This document shows positions 43,484-52,962 of a DNA stretch of 64,000 nucleotides, piece by piece. The stretch is from Pseudomonas sp. ADAK18 (GTDB taxonomy: Bacteria; Pseudomonadota; Gammaproteobacteria; Pseudomonadales; Pseudomonadaceae), in the NCBI RefSeq assembly GCF_012935695.1, contig NZ_CP052859.1, positions 3,513,001 to 3,577,000 on the forward strand. Reading direction: 5' to 3'. The translations under genes were made by a program, and so were the position numbers. The notes under the pieces were generated by a model. That model saw only the letters and a program-made list of their open reading frames with translations. It searched no databases and had not been told where the DNA came from. Each line of letters starts with the position of its first letter. Positions within the stretch are counted from its first letter, which is position 1.

Positions 43484-43900
43484 ATGAACATCGCAAATCG
43501 CTCGGCAGACAGTCAACTGGAGGTGGGTAACGTCGGGGCGATGGCCTGGTTGTCACTGTATCCGTCGTCCTCCTGCCTGACCAATACCTGGCTGGGCTCC
43601 ATGCTGATGGTGGAGCGCATCGGGGTGTTCCCCTCCTCCGGGGAAATCCGTCGACCGATTCTCGACCCCGGTTCCCTCATCGCCCACCTGAAGTCGGTGT
43701 ACGCCCAACAGGCGCTGGATGTCGATGAGCGTAATGGGCTGAAGGTCATTTTCAGCGATTGGCGATTCCGTGCGCGCATTCCCGACAGCGACCCGGCCAT
43801 TGTCATCACGGTGGAAACCCGCTGTGATCCACAGCTGATGCCGCTCAAAACCGCTGAGCTGCTGAGTCAGCTGGAGCACTTCGAGAAAGGGCTGCGCTGA
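43484..43900 (+). CDS. Stand-alone C-terminal (domain IV) homologue of phosphomannomutase/phosphoglucomutase
   Basis: A 138-residue protein. Residues about 48-130 follow the last domain of ManB/AlgC-type mutases: FPSSGEIRRPILDPGSLIAH, then AQQALDVDERNGLKVIFSDW, RFRARIPDSDPAIVITVETR and LMPLKTAELL. In active enzymes the phosphate-binding loop reads R-x-S-N-T-E-P. Here it is RIPDSDP, so Ser/Asn/Thr/Glu are not kept. Domains I-III are absent and the N-terminal 45 residues match nothing I know. It is too complete a frame to call a random relic but too short to be a mutase. It follows galU on the same strand and ends four bases before the SGNH gene stop. Confidence 0.7.
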   Translation: MNIANRSADSQLEVGNVGAMAWLSLYPSSSCLTNTWLGSMLMVERIGVFPSSGEIRRPILDPGSLIAHLKSVYAQQALDVDERNGLKVIFSDWRFRARIPDSDPAIVITVETRCDPQLMPLKTAELLSQLEHFEKGLR

Positions 43901-43904
43901 ATTC

Positions 43905-45065
43905 TTACTGTCGCACCGCGCCGCAGGTGTCCTGCGGCGAAACCGTATTATTCCCGCCGACAATCATGCGATAGATGTAGTCCGCTATCACCCGGCCCCC
44001 CGACCCCGGGATAGGGTGAATGCTGTCCGGGCCGATCATGGGGCTGGGCCCACCACCGGCGTAGCGTTTAAAGTCGGGGCCGAACGCGCATTGCATATCG
44101 GCGTAACCAAGGTGTTCCGTGCGCGCCCAGGGCTCCAGGACGTGCGCGTAAGCCGACATCGGATAGGCACTTGAACGGGTAGTGTCCTGACGCAGGATCA
44201 GGTTGATGCTCGCCGCCGGGTGAATCTCGCGCACCATCCGCACCAGGCCTTGAATGTTCTCCAGATACTGTTCGGGTTTCACGCCAAAGCCCTGGTCATT
44301 GCCACCCAACATGATCAGGTAAATGTCCGCAGGAATCTTCGACACCACCGCTTTCCACTGAGCCTGCCACTGCTTATCACTGTGGTAGAAATCAGCGGAT
44401 GCCGCGCCGGAAGCCGCGAGCTTGGACACTCTGACGCCCCCCTCGTGATTGCTCAACCACAGGCCGAAGAGGGTTGGCGCGCCGTTGACCACCTCCAATC
44501 GGAAGGCCCACTCGGCGGTTTCAGGCATGCCAGGCAGTGATACCTCCTGAGCACCTGAACCGCCGATCTTCAATGAATGCCAAGTGCCTGATGCTGCCCA
44601 GCGGTAGCGCACCTCATTGGATTGCCCATTCCCCAGGTAGAGTAGTTTCGCCTGGGCGATAGAGGTATCAACGGCCGTTGTCGGGCTGGCGTCTATCTCC
44701 AGATAAGCACCGGGGCGGCCCGTAACGGTACGGCTGTCAGGGCTTGCCTGGCCAAGATGGGACACGTCCCAACCACCGCCGAAGTACTTTTTGCTGCTTC
44801 GGGTGTATTTGTAGTGTGTGCCGCCGAGCGCTGCGCCGTGGTTGAATCCGACATAGCCTGGCCCGGCAAACCCCGCCACTTTAGTGAGCCGCTGAACGAG
44901 CTTGTTCAGATAAAAGTCCTGTCCGGCACTGTAGCTGTCGCCGATCACCGAGATGGCCAGCACCTTCCCAGCCTTTCCTTCGCGCCATTGCTCAAACCGT
45001 TCGCGAGCGTCACCGACTTCGATCACCGACCCCGGTACAGCGCGCACGTCATCGACTGCAAACAT
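43905..45065 (-). CDS. SGNH/GDSL-type hydrolase, probable polysaccharide O-acyl esterase
   Basis: A 386-residue SGNH hydrolase. Block I is SVIGDSYSAGQ (nucleophile Ser), block III is LIMLGGNDQGFG (Asn), and block V is PDSIHPIPGSGG (Asp and His). The middle (about residues 110-230) is a beta-rich insert that may bind carbohydrate. No clear signal peptide is seen at the annotated start, which follows AAGGAAG. It is the last gene of the wzb operon, next to an acyltransferase, so it probably adds or removes acyl groups on the repeat unit. Confidence 0.82.
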   Translation of the reverse strand: MFAVDDVRAVPGSVIEVGDARERFEQWREGKAGKVLAISVIGDSYSAGQDFYLNKLVQRLTKVAGFAGPGYVGFNHGAALGGTHYKYTRSSKKYFGGGWDVSHLGQASPDSRTVTGRPGAYLEIDASPTTAVDTSIAQAKLLYLGNGQSNEVRYRWAASGTWHSLKIGGSGAQEVSLPGMPETAEWAFRLEVVNGAPTLFGLWLSNHEGGVRVSKLAASGAASADFYHSDKQWQAQWKAVVSKIPADIYLIMLGGNDQGFGVKPEQYLENIQGLVRMVREIHPAASINLILRQDTTRSSAYPMSAYAHVLEPWARTEHLGYADMQCAFGPDFKRYAGGGPSPMIGPDSIHPIPGSGGRVIADYIYRMIVGGNNTVSPQDTCGAVRQ

Positions 45066-45098
45066 GCATTACTTCCTTCGTCAGAACACTCATCAGGA

Positions 45099-46130
45099 TC
45101 ACGGCTCCGTCACCACGGCGACCGGTGGTTTTTTACGTGCTGCTCGCTCCCCCAGAAGCAGAGTGGACGTGAGGGCGAACCGGCTGAAAATACTCGACAG
45201 CACCACCGGCCCCAGCAAGCCAACGACCACGCCACTGAGCACCAGAACACTTTCATCGCTGACACCCAGGCGCCCCAGCGCGAACCGCGAAGCGGCGGCA
45301 AACAACACATGAAACAGGAAAATCGCGTAGGAATATCCGCCGAGCCAGATCAGCCATTGCGCCCGCACGTTACTCGACAGCAGCGCCACGCAAGACACAC
45401 ACCCCACCAACAATCCCACCAGGCTCCGGCGATCGACAATCAACTCGCGATCCACCGCCGCCACATACAGCAACACCAGCGATATCAACACGAGGACCAG
45501 CGGCCCGAGCACCTTGAGTGATTGCCTGATCTCATTGACCTTTTCATGGCCAATCATTCCCATCACAAAAAACGGCAGCAGATAGACCGCACCGTTGATG
45601 CCGAAAGCATCGACCGCAAAGGGCGGCAGCAGAAACACCACCGCCGCGAACGCCAGCAACAGGTACAAGCGCGTCGCTGTCTGCAACAGGCCACGCCACT
45701 CCAGCAGGCCGACAAACATAAAGATGATGAACACCGCCTGCAAAAACCAGAAGTGATTAACCGGCACATAGAACGACAATAACGCATCGATCAGGCCCAC
45801 CTCCTTGTTCACGCCGGGCCCGATCGCCTGCAGCACCGAAAACGGAACCCCCACGCAAAACAACGGCACGATCAACCGTCTGACCTTGCCAATAAAGTAG
45901 GCGGAAAAGTCATTGCCCCTGATTTTGTAGATGGAATAGATGTAGCCCGAAATAAAGGTGAACAACGGCATACGCACGTACACCATGGAATCGGCGATCA
46001 CCCGCAAAGGCGAACCCACGTCTATTTTCAAGCCGCCACCCAAGGGCCCTATCACGTGATAAAGCACCAGCAGCAGGCAGGCCAGACCGCGCAGGGTCTC
46101 GATCTCCAGCGACTTTTTCTTGCTCGACAT
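45099..46130 (-). CDS. Acyltransferase-3 family membrane protein
   Basis: A 343-residue membrane protein with about ten hydrophobic segments. The N-terminal block IETLRGLACLLLVLYHV has the catalytic-type histidine of acyltransferase-3 proteins, and RMPLFTFISGY follows with the conserved Arg/Phe/Ser-Gly motif. These enzymes transfer acetyl, succinyl or other acyl groups onto sugars during polysaccharide export (OafA/ExoZ type). ATG 46130 with GAGG was chosen over an in-frame upstream start. It lies 12 bases after the wzy-like stop and 33 before the SGNH start. Confidence 0.88.
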   Translation of the reverse strand: MSSKKKSLEIETLRGLACLLLVLYHVIGPLGGGLKIDVGSPLRVIADSMVYVRMPLFTFISGYIYSIYKIRGNDFSAYFIGKVRRLIVPLFCVGVPFSVLQAIGPGVNKEVGLIDALLSFYVPVNHFWFLQAVFIIFMFVGLLEWRGLLQTATRLYLLLAFAAVVFLLPPFAVDAFGINGAVYLLPFFVMGMIGHEKVNEIRQSLKVLGPLVLVLISLVLLYVAAVDRELIVDRRSLVGLLVGCVSCVALLSSNVRAQWLIWLGGYSYAIFLFHVLFAAASRFALGRLGVSDESVLVLSGVVVGLLGPVVLSSIFSRFALTSTLLLGERAARKKPPVAVVTEP

Positions 46131-46142
46131 AAAGCACAAACC

Positions 46143-47246
46143 TCAGTTCAGGATTCTTGTTTCAACCAACTCAGGTTTCTTTGCGCGCAACTGCAACCCC
46201 AGGCCCAGGAACAGCACCGGCACCACCATGGAAAAATGTCGGGCAAAGGAACCGAAGTCCGGCTCAAACAAGCCTTGCACCAGTAAAAAGGACAGAGGAA
46301 TTGCGATCAGCTCTTTGACTTTGGTTTCGATACGCACGCCCTTGTAGTCGCTCGAGGTGATCATTTTGAACATCAGCAACGAGGTCATCATCATCAACAC
46401 CACAAAGATGATCTGGCCCAGGCCGGAGAGCAGGATCAACTCCGCTGGAAACGACAGGCGGAAAAAGATAATTAAAGAATCCAGCGCTTGCGACACGAAG
46501 TCACCGCCACTGAGCCAGGAAACAATCAGCGACTTCGACCCCTCCTCGCCCGCCGTGCGCAGCTCATTGTTGCTGGCGCGGATCGACGACACCGAATAAC
46601 CGGCGACCAGTTGAATCGCCGTGGCGACTGCCAGGTAAAACAGGAACAGCATCAGGAAGAAGGTGAGTCGAGACACGTACTTCTTCATGACACACACACC
46701 AACCCAGGCCAGTGAAAACAATATCCAGTAGGGTCGGATCAACACGCCGTAAACCAGCGCAGAGAAGAAAAATCCTCCGCGATACCGTCTGGAAAACGAG
46801 AACAGCAAAATGGCAACCATCGCCACCGATACGATGATTTCCTTGGTCAGATTTTCGAGAAAAAACGAACGGACCACGCCCCACAAACACAAGGTCAGGA
46901 AAATCGTCAGTGGCATACGCCTGAAAATAAACACAGGGATTGCCGTCAGGAACAGATTGCACGCCATCCCGTAGGCCCAGGCGTTGGTCAGATTGATGCC
47001 TGTGGGTCGCAGTAGATACGCCGAGCATTCGTAGGAAGACCGGTCGGGCGAGAAGGGATTCCAGAAGTTGCAGTTGTCGGCTCGAGCGTAGGACGACCAC
47101 AACGTCATGGCATCGGGGCCAGGATCCCGGTGCATCAAAAGCGGCATGGCGACAGACAGAAACAGGCCACTGAACAGAATCAGGAACGAGATCGACGAGT
47201 CCAGCTTTCTGCCGCGAAACTCAATGGAGGGTAGTTTCAACGCCAT
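46143..47246 (-). CDS. wzy: Wzy-type polysaccharide polymerase
   Basis: A 367-residue integral membrane protein with about 10-11 hydrophobic segments and a large periplasmic loop (about residues 200-250, with ATAIQLVAGYSVSSIRASNN, then ELRTAGEEGSKS). It lacks other motifs, as is usual for Wzy proteins, which are recognised by topology and position. It follows the flippase and precedes the acyltransferase in the operon. Its role would be joining lipid-linked repeat units into a chain in the periplasm. Start ATG overlaps the wzx stop (TAATG). Confidence 0.78.
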   Translation of the reverse strand: MALKLPSIEFRGRKLDSSISFLILFSGLFLSVAMPLLMHRDPGPDAMTLWSSYARADNCNFWNPFSPDRSSYECSAYLLRPTGINLTNAWAYGMACNLFLTAIPVFIFRRMPLTIFLTLCLWGVVRSFFLENLTKEIIVSVAMVAILLFSFSRRYRGGFFFSALVYGVLIRPYWILFSLAWVGVCVMKKYVSRLTFFLMLFLFYLAVATAIQLVAGYSVSSIRASNNELRTAGEEGSKSLIVSWLSGGDFVSQALDSLIIFFRLSFPAELILLSGLGQIIFVVLMMMTSLLMFKMITSSDYKGVRIETKVKELIAIPLSFLLVQGLFEPDFGSFARHFSMVVPVLFLGLGLQLRAKKPELVETRILN

Positions 47247-48466
47247 TACACCGTCACCTTCGTTCGGACAAACCGGGTCAACAAGGCGATAACGCCGAGC
47301 TGCACGGCGATCGAAAAGACATTCCCCCATGCGGCACCATAAATCGAGTGATGCTTGATCAGCACGTAACTGACCGGCAGGGAAACCAGCAGGCAGATGG
47401 CCGCGCTGGCGAGTGACACCCGACTGTTTTTCGACGCGACAAGACCGCCCCAGACGATGTCGCCGACGGCGCGCAGGGCAAAGGAAAAAATCAGCACGCC
47501 GAGGATTTTGTTATCCGGACGCGGCACCGTCGTACCGACATAATCGAGCACAACATTGAAGAACAGATAAATCATCAACGCCACGATGCCTGACACCACA
47601 AGGGCCCGCATCACCCACTGATTCATGAACAATTGCCGGACTGTCAGCGCCCGCGGGTCGTTCTGATAGCGCTTGGCTAGCGCAGGAACGCCCACCACCA
47701 CGACCACGGCGTAGGAAAGTGCCTGCAAGGTGTTCGCTACAGACCAGACGTATACGTACTTGCCCAGACTCGCGTAGGGCTCAATGTCGAGAATCAGAAA
47801 GCGCTCGGCGTACTGACTCAATGCAATCAAGCCCGTGCCCAGGTAAAACGGCAATCCGGCTTTCCAGACCGAGGCCGTCGTGAGGGTACCTGCCACCCTC
47901 CCGTTATGAACGTTCACCACAATCAGGTACCCGACAACCATCACCAGCACATTGGCCGCCACCCACAACCACAGCACACTGGTGATGCTGGACACCCAGC
48001 CCAGCAGCATTCCGCCCAAGGCCAGCAGCGCCCAGAGCCCGGTCTTGATGAAGTACAGCATCGCGCCCCACGTGGCTTTCTGGGCGGAAAACACAAAGGA
48101 ATTTATTTCGAATGACAGGTGCTCGGTGAGCAGCACAAGCGCCACACACACGATCAGCATGGCACTCGCCTCAACCTCCTGGAACAGCGAATAGACCGTC
48201 ACCGTCACCACCGACAAAACAGTCCCCGCAGCCAGGTACAAGAGCAGGACCTTATCTACGACCCAGCGCGAACTCCCGCCGACGCTGATCAGCCGATTAA
48301 TTTCGGAACTGAACCCGACGCTGTAAAACTTCGACGCAATCAAAGACGCGGCCACCACCACGCCGTAAAAGCCCAACGCGTCGTACCCCAAATAGTGGGT
48401 AATGGCCAATACCAGCAGAAATTTCGCGCCTAAAGCTCCGCCCCGGAGCAATAGCCGAAATATCAT
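47246..48466 (-). CDS. wzx: Wzx-type oligosaccharide flippase
   Basis: A 406-residue protein with about 12 membrane segments, of the MATE/Wzx polysaccharide-transporter fold. The N-terminal GALGAKFLLVLAITHYLGYD, with the small residue-rich first helix, and the Lys/Arg-lined segments of the middle are typical. It would turn undecaprenyl-diphosphate-linked repeat units to the periplasmic face. It overlaps the pyruvyl transferase gene by four bases and wzy by one, so translation is coupled. Confidence 0.87.
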   Translation of the reverse strand: MIFRLLLRGGALGAKFLLVLAITHYLGYDALGFYGVVVAASLIASKFYSVGFSSEINRLISVGGSSRWVVDKVLLLYLAAGTVLSVVTVTVYSLFQEVEASAMLIVCVALVLLTEHLSFEINSFVFSAQKATWGAMLYFIKTGLWALLALGGMLLGWVSSITSVLWLWVAANVLVMVVGYLIVVNVHNGRVAGTLTTASVWKAGLPFYLGTGLIALSQYAERFLILDIEPYASLGKYVYVWSVANTLQALSYAVVVVVGVPALAKRYQNDPRALTVRQLFMNQWVMRALVVSGIVALMIYLFFNVVLDYVGTTVPRPDNKILGVLIFSFALRAVGDIVWGGLVASKNSRVSLASAAICLLVSLPVSYVLIKHHSIYGAAWGNVFSIAVQLGVIALLTRFVRTKVTV

Positions 48467-49575
48467 CGAACAACACCCTTGATGATCCCGTCCATGACCA
48501 ATGTCTTGGCTTCGATTTCCTTGCAGGTATTCGTCAACTGCTGACCAAACCGGGACAATGCATTCGGTGCGTAAACCGTGTCGATGATGGTGTCGACATT
48601 GATATCGCCGCCATTGATCACCCAGTCTTCCACGCCCATGTCCTGATAGGCGCCAAAGCCCTTGCGCTCATAACTGATATGGAACGCAGGAACGCCCGCC
48701 AGCAGCGATTCGATGGCGCCATGCAACCTGACGGAAATAACCAGGTCGGGCTGATATTTGGCCAGGGTTGCCTTCAATGGCAACAATGCTTCGGTAATGC
48801 CCAGCTCTCGGTAGAACGCGCCGTCATCGTTGCCACGCACAGCGCTTTGCACCGCGCAGACGACTTTGCTCTTGTTCTTTAACCGCTGTAGCAGGAGCTT
48901 CAAGTTAGCCACGTAACTGACTTTCTTTTCCTTGCTCCACGCCGGCGGTTTGCGCAGCACCACGCAGACTACTGCAGGCGAAGACGCGCAACGCGTGAAC
49001 TTGGGCTGCATGAGAATCTTGCTGGCAAGCGCCTGCACGGCGAGATCAGGTGCGCGGTAGACATTTTCATGGGCACCGAAAATCTCCGACGACCTGTTGT
49101 CCCGGACAAAAACGGCGTCGGCATGGGCGTAATGCCCAACGATCTTGCTACTCTCACCATGGAAAGGACCGATGCTTTGCGGCAGGTATACCGATGGAAC
49201 TTTGCTAAGGATTGCCGTTTCCAGTTGCTTGGCATGCCCCAATTTCAACTTGATATGTTCAAAGGCGCTTTTGGAGCGCATGTAACCGCCGCCTACCCCG
49301 ACGATCAAATCACTTGAACTCAATAGCTCCGCGAGGCCGGCGTAGGACTGATCAAGGAACAGTGCTTGCTTGACCCGCCCCAACCCCTTGGCGGCCATCA
49401 CCGGCGCGTCATAGCGCTTGTAAGGCAAGTAACTGAATGACTTCGGGTCAGAGGCCACCACGTTGATTGCAGTGTCCGGGCCAAAGTTTCGCAGCACCAG
49501 GGCGATTGCCAGATCCACGAGCAGGCCATCACCGGAGTTGGAGGCGCTGTAGCCATGCAAAATAGTTACGTTCAT
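48463..49575 (-). CDS. Polysaccharide pyruvyl transferase family protein
   Basis: A 370-residue protein of the CsaB/WcaK-type family: LHGYSASNSGDGLLVDLAIA near the N-terminus, SSDLIVGVGGGYMRSK, YLPQSIGPFHGESSK, and VISVRLHGAIESLLAGVPAF near the C-terminus. Such enzymes transfer pyruvate from phosphoenolpyruvate to a sugar as a cyclic ketal, making the polymer acidic. It is read between the glycosyltransferase and the flippase, which fits decoration of the lipid-linked unit before flipping. Confidence 0.9.
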   Translation of the reverse strand: MNVTILHGYSASNSGDGLLVDLAIALVLRNFGPDTAINVVASDPKSFSYLPYKRYDAPVMAAKGLGRVKQALFLDQSYAGLAELLSSSDLIVGVGGGYMRSKSAFEHIKLKLGHAKQLETAILSKVPSVYLPQSIGPFHGESSKIVGHYAHADAVFVRDNRSSEIFGAHENVYRAPDLAVQALASKILMQPKFTRCASSPAVVCVVLRKPPAWSKEKKVSYVANLKLLLQRLKNKSKVVCAVQSAVRGNDDGAFYRELGITEALLPLKATLAKYQPDLVISVRLHGAIESLLAGVPAFHISYERKGFGAYQDMGVEDWVINGGDINVDTIIDTVYAPNALSRFGQQLTNTCKEIEAKTLVMDGIIKGVVR

Positions 49576-49589
49576 GAGCTGATTTCTAC

Positions 49590-50672
49590 TTAATAAGAGG
49601 GAGCGGAATACACGTCATAGGTCTGCCTGATCATCAACGTGGCACTGAACCGCTCGCGGACTACTTTGCGACCTTGGGTTCCGAGGTCCAGCAACCCGGG
49701 CTTCTCGATATTCACCAACAGGTCGGTCAATGCCTGGTGATCACCCGCAGGGAAGATGTAGCCGGTCACCTCATGGGAGACCAACTCAGGCAAGGACGTG
49801 CAGTCACTGGCAATCACTGGCAGCCCCATGGCCATACCTTCCAGAGGCACCATGGCAAAGCCTTCCCAGCGGCTTGGAACAATCAGGGCATCCGCTGCTT
49901 GATAAAGCGCATTCACTTCAGCCGGCGTCACCCACGGCACGTATTCGACCCCGTCCATTACCGGGCAGTCGACGGTGTCTTCATTGACGGCACTACCAAC
50001 CACCGTCAGTTTCAGATCTGTGCGCCGAACTCCGGCAAACGCCTTGAGCAAGACATCGAACCCCTTCTGATAGTCGAGCCGACCCACAAAGAGCAGATGA
50101 ATCGGGCCTTGGCCATTGGTCTTCGGCTCATCACTTTTGTAGTGGATACCGTTGTAGATCAACTTCATACGGTGGCGATCAATACCAAACGTCGCGGCTG
50201 TATCCAGTTCGTACTGGCTGACGCAAATGATCACGTCCGTGACTTTCTGCAAGAGCCGCTCAATCAACGAATAGACTTTCTGTTTAGCCGGCGAACTCTC
50301 CATCAGAAACGAAAAGGCATGAGGGCAGTAAATGATTTTTGGTGAGCGCCACGGCCGCAGGATCAGGCACACACAACGGCCAATGACCCCGGAAAAGGTG
50401 CTGTGCAAGTGCACCACATGTGGTTTTTCCTTGAGAATCACACGGGCCATTTTCCAGGCGAATCGCAGCAGCGACAGCGCATCTCGTTTGGTTCTGAAGA
50501 AGGTTCTGACTTGTTGCTCATCAATGCCGTGCAACTCTTTTTTCTGATCGTGCGGGATCAAATAGACCAGTTCATAGTTCGAAGCCTCGCCCTCAGGTGG
50601 AGCCGATATCGTCCGAATAACGGTGGCAACGCCACCTTTAATCGTTTCGGCCACATGCAGTATTTTTTTCAC
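49590..50672 (-). CDS. GT4-family glycosyltransferase
   Basis: A 360-residue glycosyltransferase of the GT-B fold. The acceptor half has ETIKGGVATVIRTISAP and VVHLHSTFSGVIGR, and the donor half carries LLFVGRLDYQKGFDVLLKAF and PSRWEGFAMVPLEGMAMGLP, where the E-x7-E pattern binds the nucleotide sugar. Retaining transfer from UDP-Gal or UDP-Glc is likely. It is the only non-initiating glycosyltransferase in the locus. GTG 50672 (VKKILHVAET) was chosen with GGGTGG upstream; a TTG seven codons earlier is possible. Confidence 0.9.
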   Translation of the reverse strand: MKKILHVAETIKGGVATVIRTISAPPEGEASNYELVYLIPHDQKKELHGIDEQQVRTFFRTKRDALSLLRFAWKMARVILKEKPHVVHLHSTFSGVIGRCVCLILRPWRSPKIIYCPHAFSFLMESSPAKQKVYSLIERLLQKVTDVIICVSQYELDTAATFGIDRHRMKLIYNGIHYKSDEPKTNGQGPIHLLFVGRLDYQKGFDVLLKAFAGVRRTDLKLTVVGSAVNEDTVDCPVMDGVEYVPWVTPAEVNALYQAADALIVPSRWEGFAMVPLEGMAMGLPVIASDCTSLPELVSHEVTGYIFPAGDHQALTDLLVNIEKPGLLDLGTQGRKVVRERFSATLMIRQTYDVYSAPSY

Positions 50673-50711
50673 AATCCACCCATTTCCATGCAAGTAAAGA
50701 CAATCGCCGAA

Positions 50712-52922
50712 TCAAGTCTTATCGGACGCATACTCGTAGTTGTAACCACCGTTGCCGTAGTAGCTCGCCGTACGCTTCTCGACGCCGTTAAATACAGCGC
50801 CCTTCAACTGGATACCGTTCTGAGCAAATCGACGAATCGTCAGCTCGATCTCTTTGGCGGGATTCACACCGAAACGGGTGACGATCAAGCTGATCGCCGC
50901 TTCACGACCGACGATCGCGGCGTCGGTCACGGCCAATAGCGGTGGTGTGTCGATGATCACCACCTCATACAATTCACTGAGTTGTGCCAACAGCTCACGG
51001 AAGTTCGCATGCATCAACAGCTCTGACGGGTTGGGCGGGACCTGTCCGCGGCTGATGAAGTGCAAGTTATCGATCTCGGTTTTATGGATGCCCTGCTCAA
51101 TGCTGCAGCGCTTGACCAATAGGTCCGACAAGCCATTTTCGATGGGAATATTCAGCGTCTTGTGCAAATGCCCTTTGCGCATATCAGCATCGATCAGCAC
51201 CACCCGTTGCCCGCTTTGCGCCATGACTGCCGCAAGGTTGGAAGAGACGAAGGTTTTACCGACCTGCGGGCTAGGGCCGGAGATCATGATCCGGTTGTTG
51301 GTCGAATCCAGCCCCGCAAAGTGCAAACACGTGCGCAAACTACGGATCGACTCAATAGACAGGTCTGTCGGGTTACGTAGAGCCAGCAGAAAAGCCTGTC
51401 TGCGCGACGCGTCACTCAAGCGCAGTTTTTTACTGTCCTCTTCCTGTTGCAGCGCGCTGTATGGAATCGATGCATACACCGGCAACCCGAGTTGCTCGAT
51501 GGCCTCAGGCCCCTCCAATCCTCGACTCAGGGATTTACGCACGAGCACCAGGGCGACGCCGATAAAAGCCCCGAGGAAAGTCGCAATCAGAATAATCAGA
51601 GCTTTGCGTGGCTTGACCGGCGTGGTCTTGTCGACATCTGCAGTGTCGATTAGACGAACATTGCCCACCGCACCGGCCCTGACGATGTCCAGTTCCTGGG
51701 ATTTGTTCAGTAACTGCGTGTAGATCTGCGACGCCACCTCCACGTCGCGGGTCAGGTTCAGCAACTCCTGTTGCGTGGCGGGCAGATCCTGAACCTTGTT
51801 CTCCAGACTCTGCTGTTGGCGAGTCAATTCCCCAATCTGCGTCATCAACGCGCGATAGACCGGATGCTGTTTGGTGAACTTGCGATCAAGGTCCGCTTGT
51901 TGCAGCTTCAACTCCGAAATACGCGTGTCCAGGCCGACGATCTGCTCCAGCACCGATTGGGTTTCGAGCGAAATGTTGACTGTCTTGCCGCGCGTTTGAT
52001 AGGCGTTGAGCGCGTCGCTGGCCTTGATGAGATCGTTCTTGACTTGCGGCAGTTGGGCTTGCAGAAAATCCAGGCTTTGCGCCGCTTCGGCCGACGTGCG
52101 CTCCACGTTTTGCTGTACATACAACGTGGCGATTTTATTGAGAATTTTCACCGCCTGGGCATAGTCAGTGCTGGCCAGGGCCAGGCCAATGATGCCCGAC
52201 TCCTTACCTTGCTCGGAAACATCCAGCACATCCTGATAATCAAGGATGGTGACGATTCTTGGATTACGCACCACTTCAAAACGGGTACCGGGATTGGCCG
52301 CCATATTGACGATCAGTCCCTCCACTCCATTTTGCGCGAACCCTTCGCCAACAACGCCGTCAACCAACAGGTTGTCGTTGTCATCGAAAAGCTTGAATCG
52401 ATGCTGTTCGGCGGCAATCAGCGTGAGTTTCTTGCCCAACAGTTCTTCCGGCAGGTTGAGCTGTCCGATCTCCAGGCGCTCACCGCCCCAAGCGTAACTG
52501 TTCAGGCCGAAACGGGGTGCCGCTACAGAGTCGCCCATATAGCGTCGGGCAAGAAAACCGCCAATGAGCGGGAAGGTGTTGGGCGTAACTTTGATATCAA
52601 GGTGCAGATCATCGACGGTTTTGCCGATCACCGCTCGAGACTTGATGATGCCAATCTCGGTCACCGATGGAGATTGTCCATTGAGCATACTGTTGAGATC
52701 GGAGAAACCGAGCATGTCGTTCTTTTTTGGTTCGACCTGAACCAAGGCGTTCGCCAGATACACAGGCGTCGACAAAATCGCGTAGGCCACGCCGGCCACC
52801 ATAAATGTGCCGGTGAACGCGCCTATTAACCATTTCCGATCAATTAAAGTGCCTAATATACCGAGAAGATCAATATCATCTCGCTCGCTGTCTCGGGTGC
52901 CGACTACTGACGGTAATTGCAT
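50712..52922 (-). CDS. wzc: Wzc-type tyrosine autokinase and co-polymerase
   Basis: A 736-residue BY-kinase. The N-terminal Wzz-like domain begins DDIDLLGILGTLIDRKWLIG with a first membrane helix, followed by a long periplasmic coiled-coil part (about 270-420) and a second helix (KALIILIATFLGAFIGVALV). The cytosolic kinase has Walker A GPSPQVGKTFVSS, A' VVLIDADMRKGHL and Walker B VVIIDTPPLLAV. The last 20 residues hold a tyrosine cluster (ASYYGNGGYNYEYA). It controls chain length and export through Wza and is reset by Wzb. The start follows wzb by 40 bases. Confidence 0.94.
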   Translation of the reverse strand: MQLPSVVGTRDSERDDIDLLGILGTLIDRKWLIGAFTGTFMVAGVAYAILSTPVYLANALVQVEPKKNDMLGFSDLNSMLNGQSPSVTEIGIIKSRAVIGKTVDDLHLDIKVTPNTFPLIGGFLARRYMGDSVAAPRFGLNSYAWGGERLEIGQLNLPEELLGKKLTLIAAEQHRFKLFDDNDNLLVDGVVGEGFAQNGVEGLIVNMAANPGTRFEVVRNPRIVTILDYQDVLDVSEQGKESGIIGLALASTDYAQAVKILNKIATLYVQQNVERTSAEAAQSLDFLQAQLPQVKNDLIKASDALNAYQTRGKTVNISLETQSVLEQIVGLDTRISELKLQQADLDRKFTKQHPVYRALMTQIGELTRQQQSLENKVQDLPATQQELLNLTRDVEVASQIYTQLLNKSQELDIVRAGAVGNVRLIDTADVDKTTPVKPRKALIILIATFLGAFIGVALVLVRKSLSRGLEGPEAIEQLGLPVYASIPYSALQQEEDSKKLRLSDASRRQAFLLALRNPTDLSIESIRSLRTCLHFAGLDSTNNRIMISGPSPQVGKTFVSSNLAAVMAQSGQRVVLIDADMRKGHLHKTLNIPIENGLSDLLVKRCSIEQGIHKTEIDNLHFISRGQVPPNPSELLMHANFRELLAQLSELYEVVIIDTPPLLAVTDAAIVGREAAISLIVTRFGVNPAKEIELTIRRFAQNGIQLKGAVFNGVEKRTASYYGNGGYNYEYASDKT

Positions 52923-52962
52923 AAGTTAGTTCTTACCATTTACTTGATCTGAAAATTATTCA

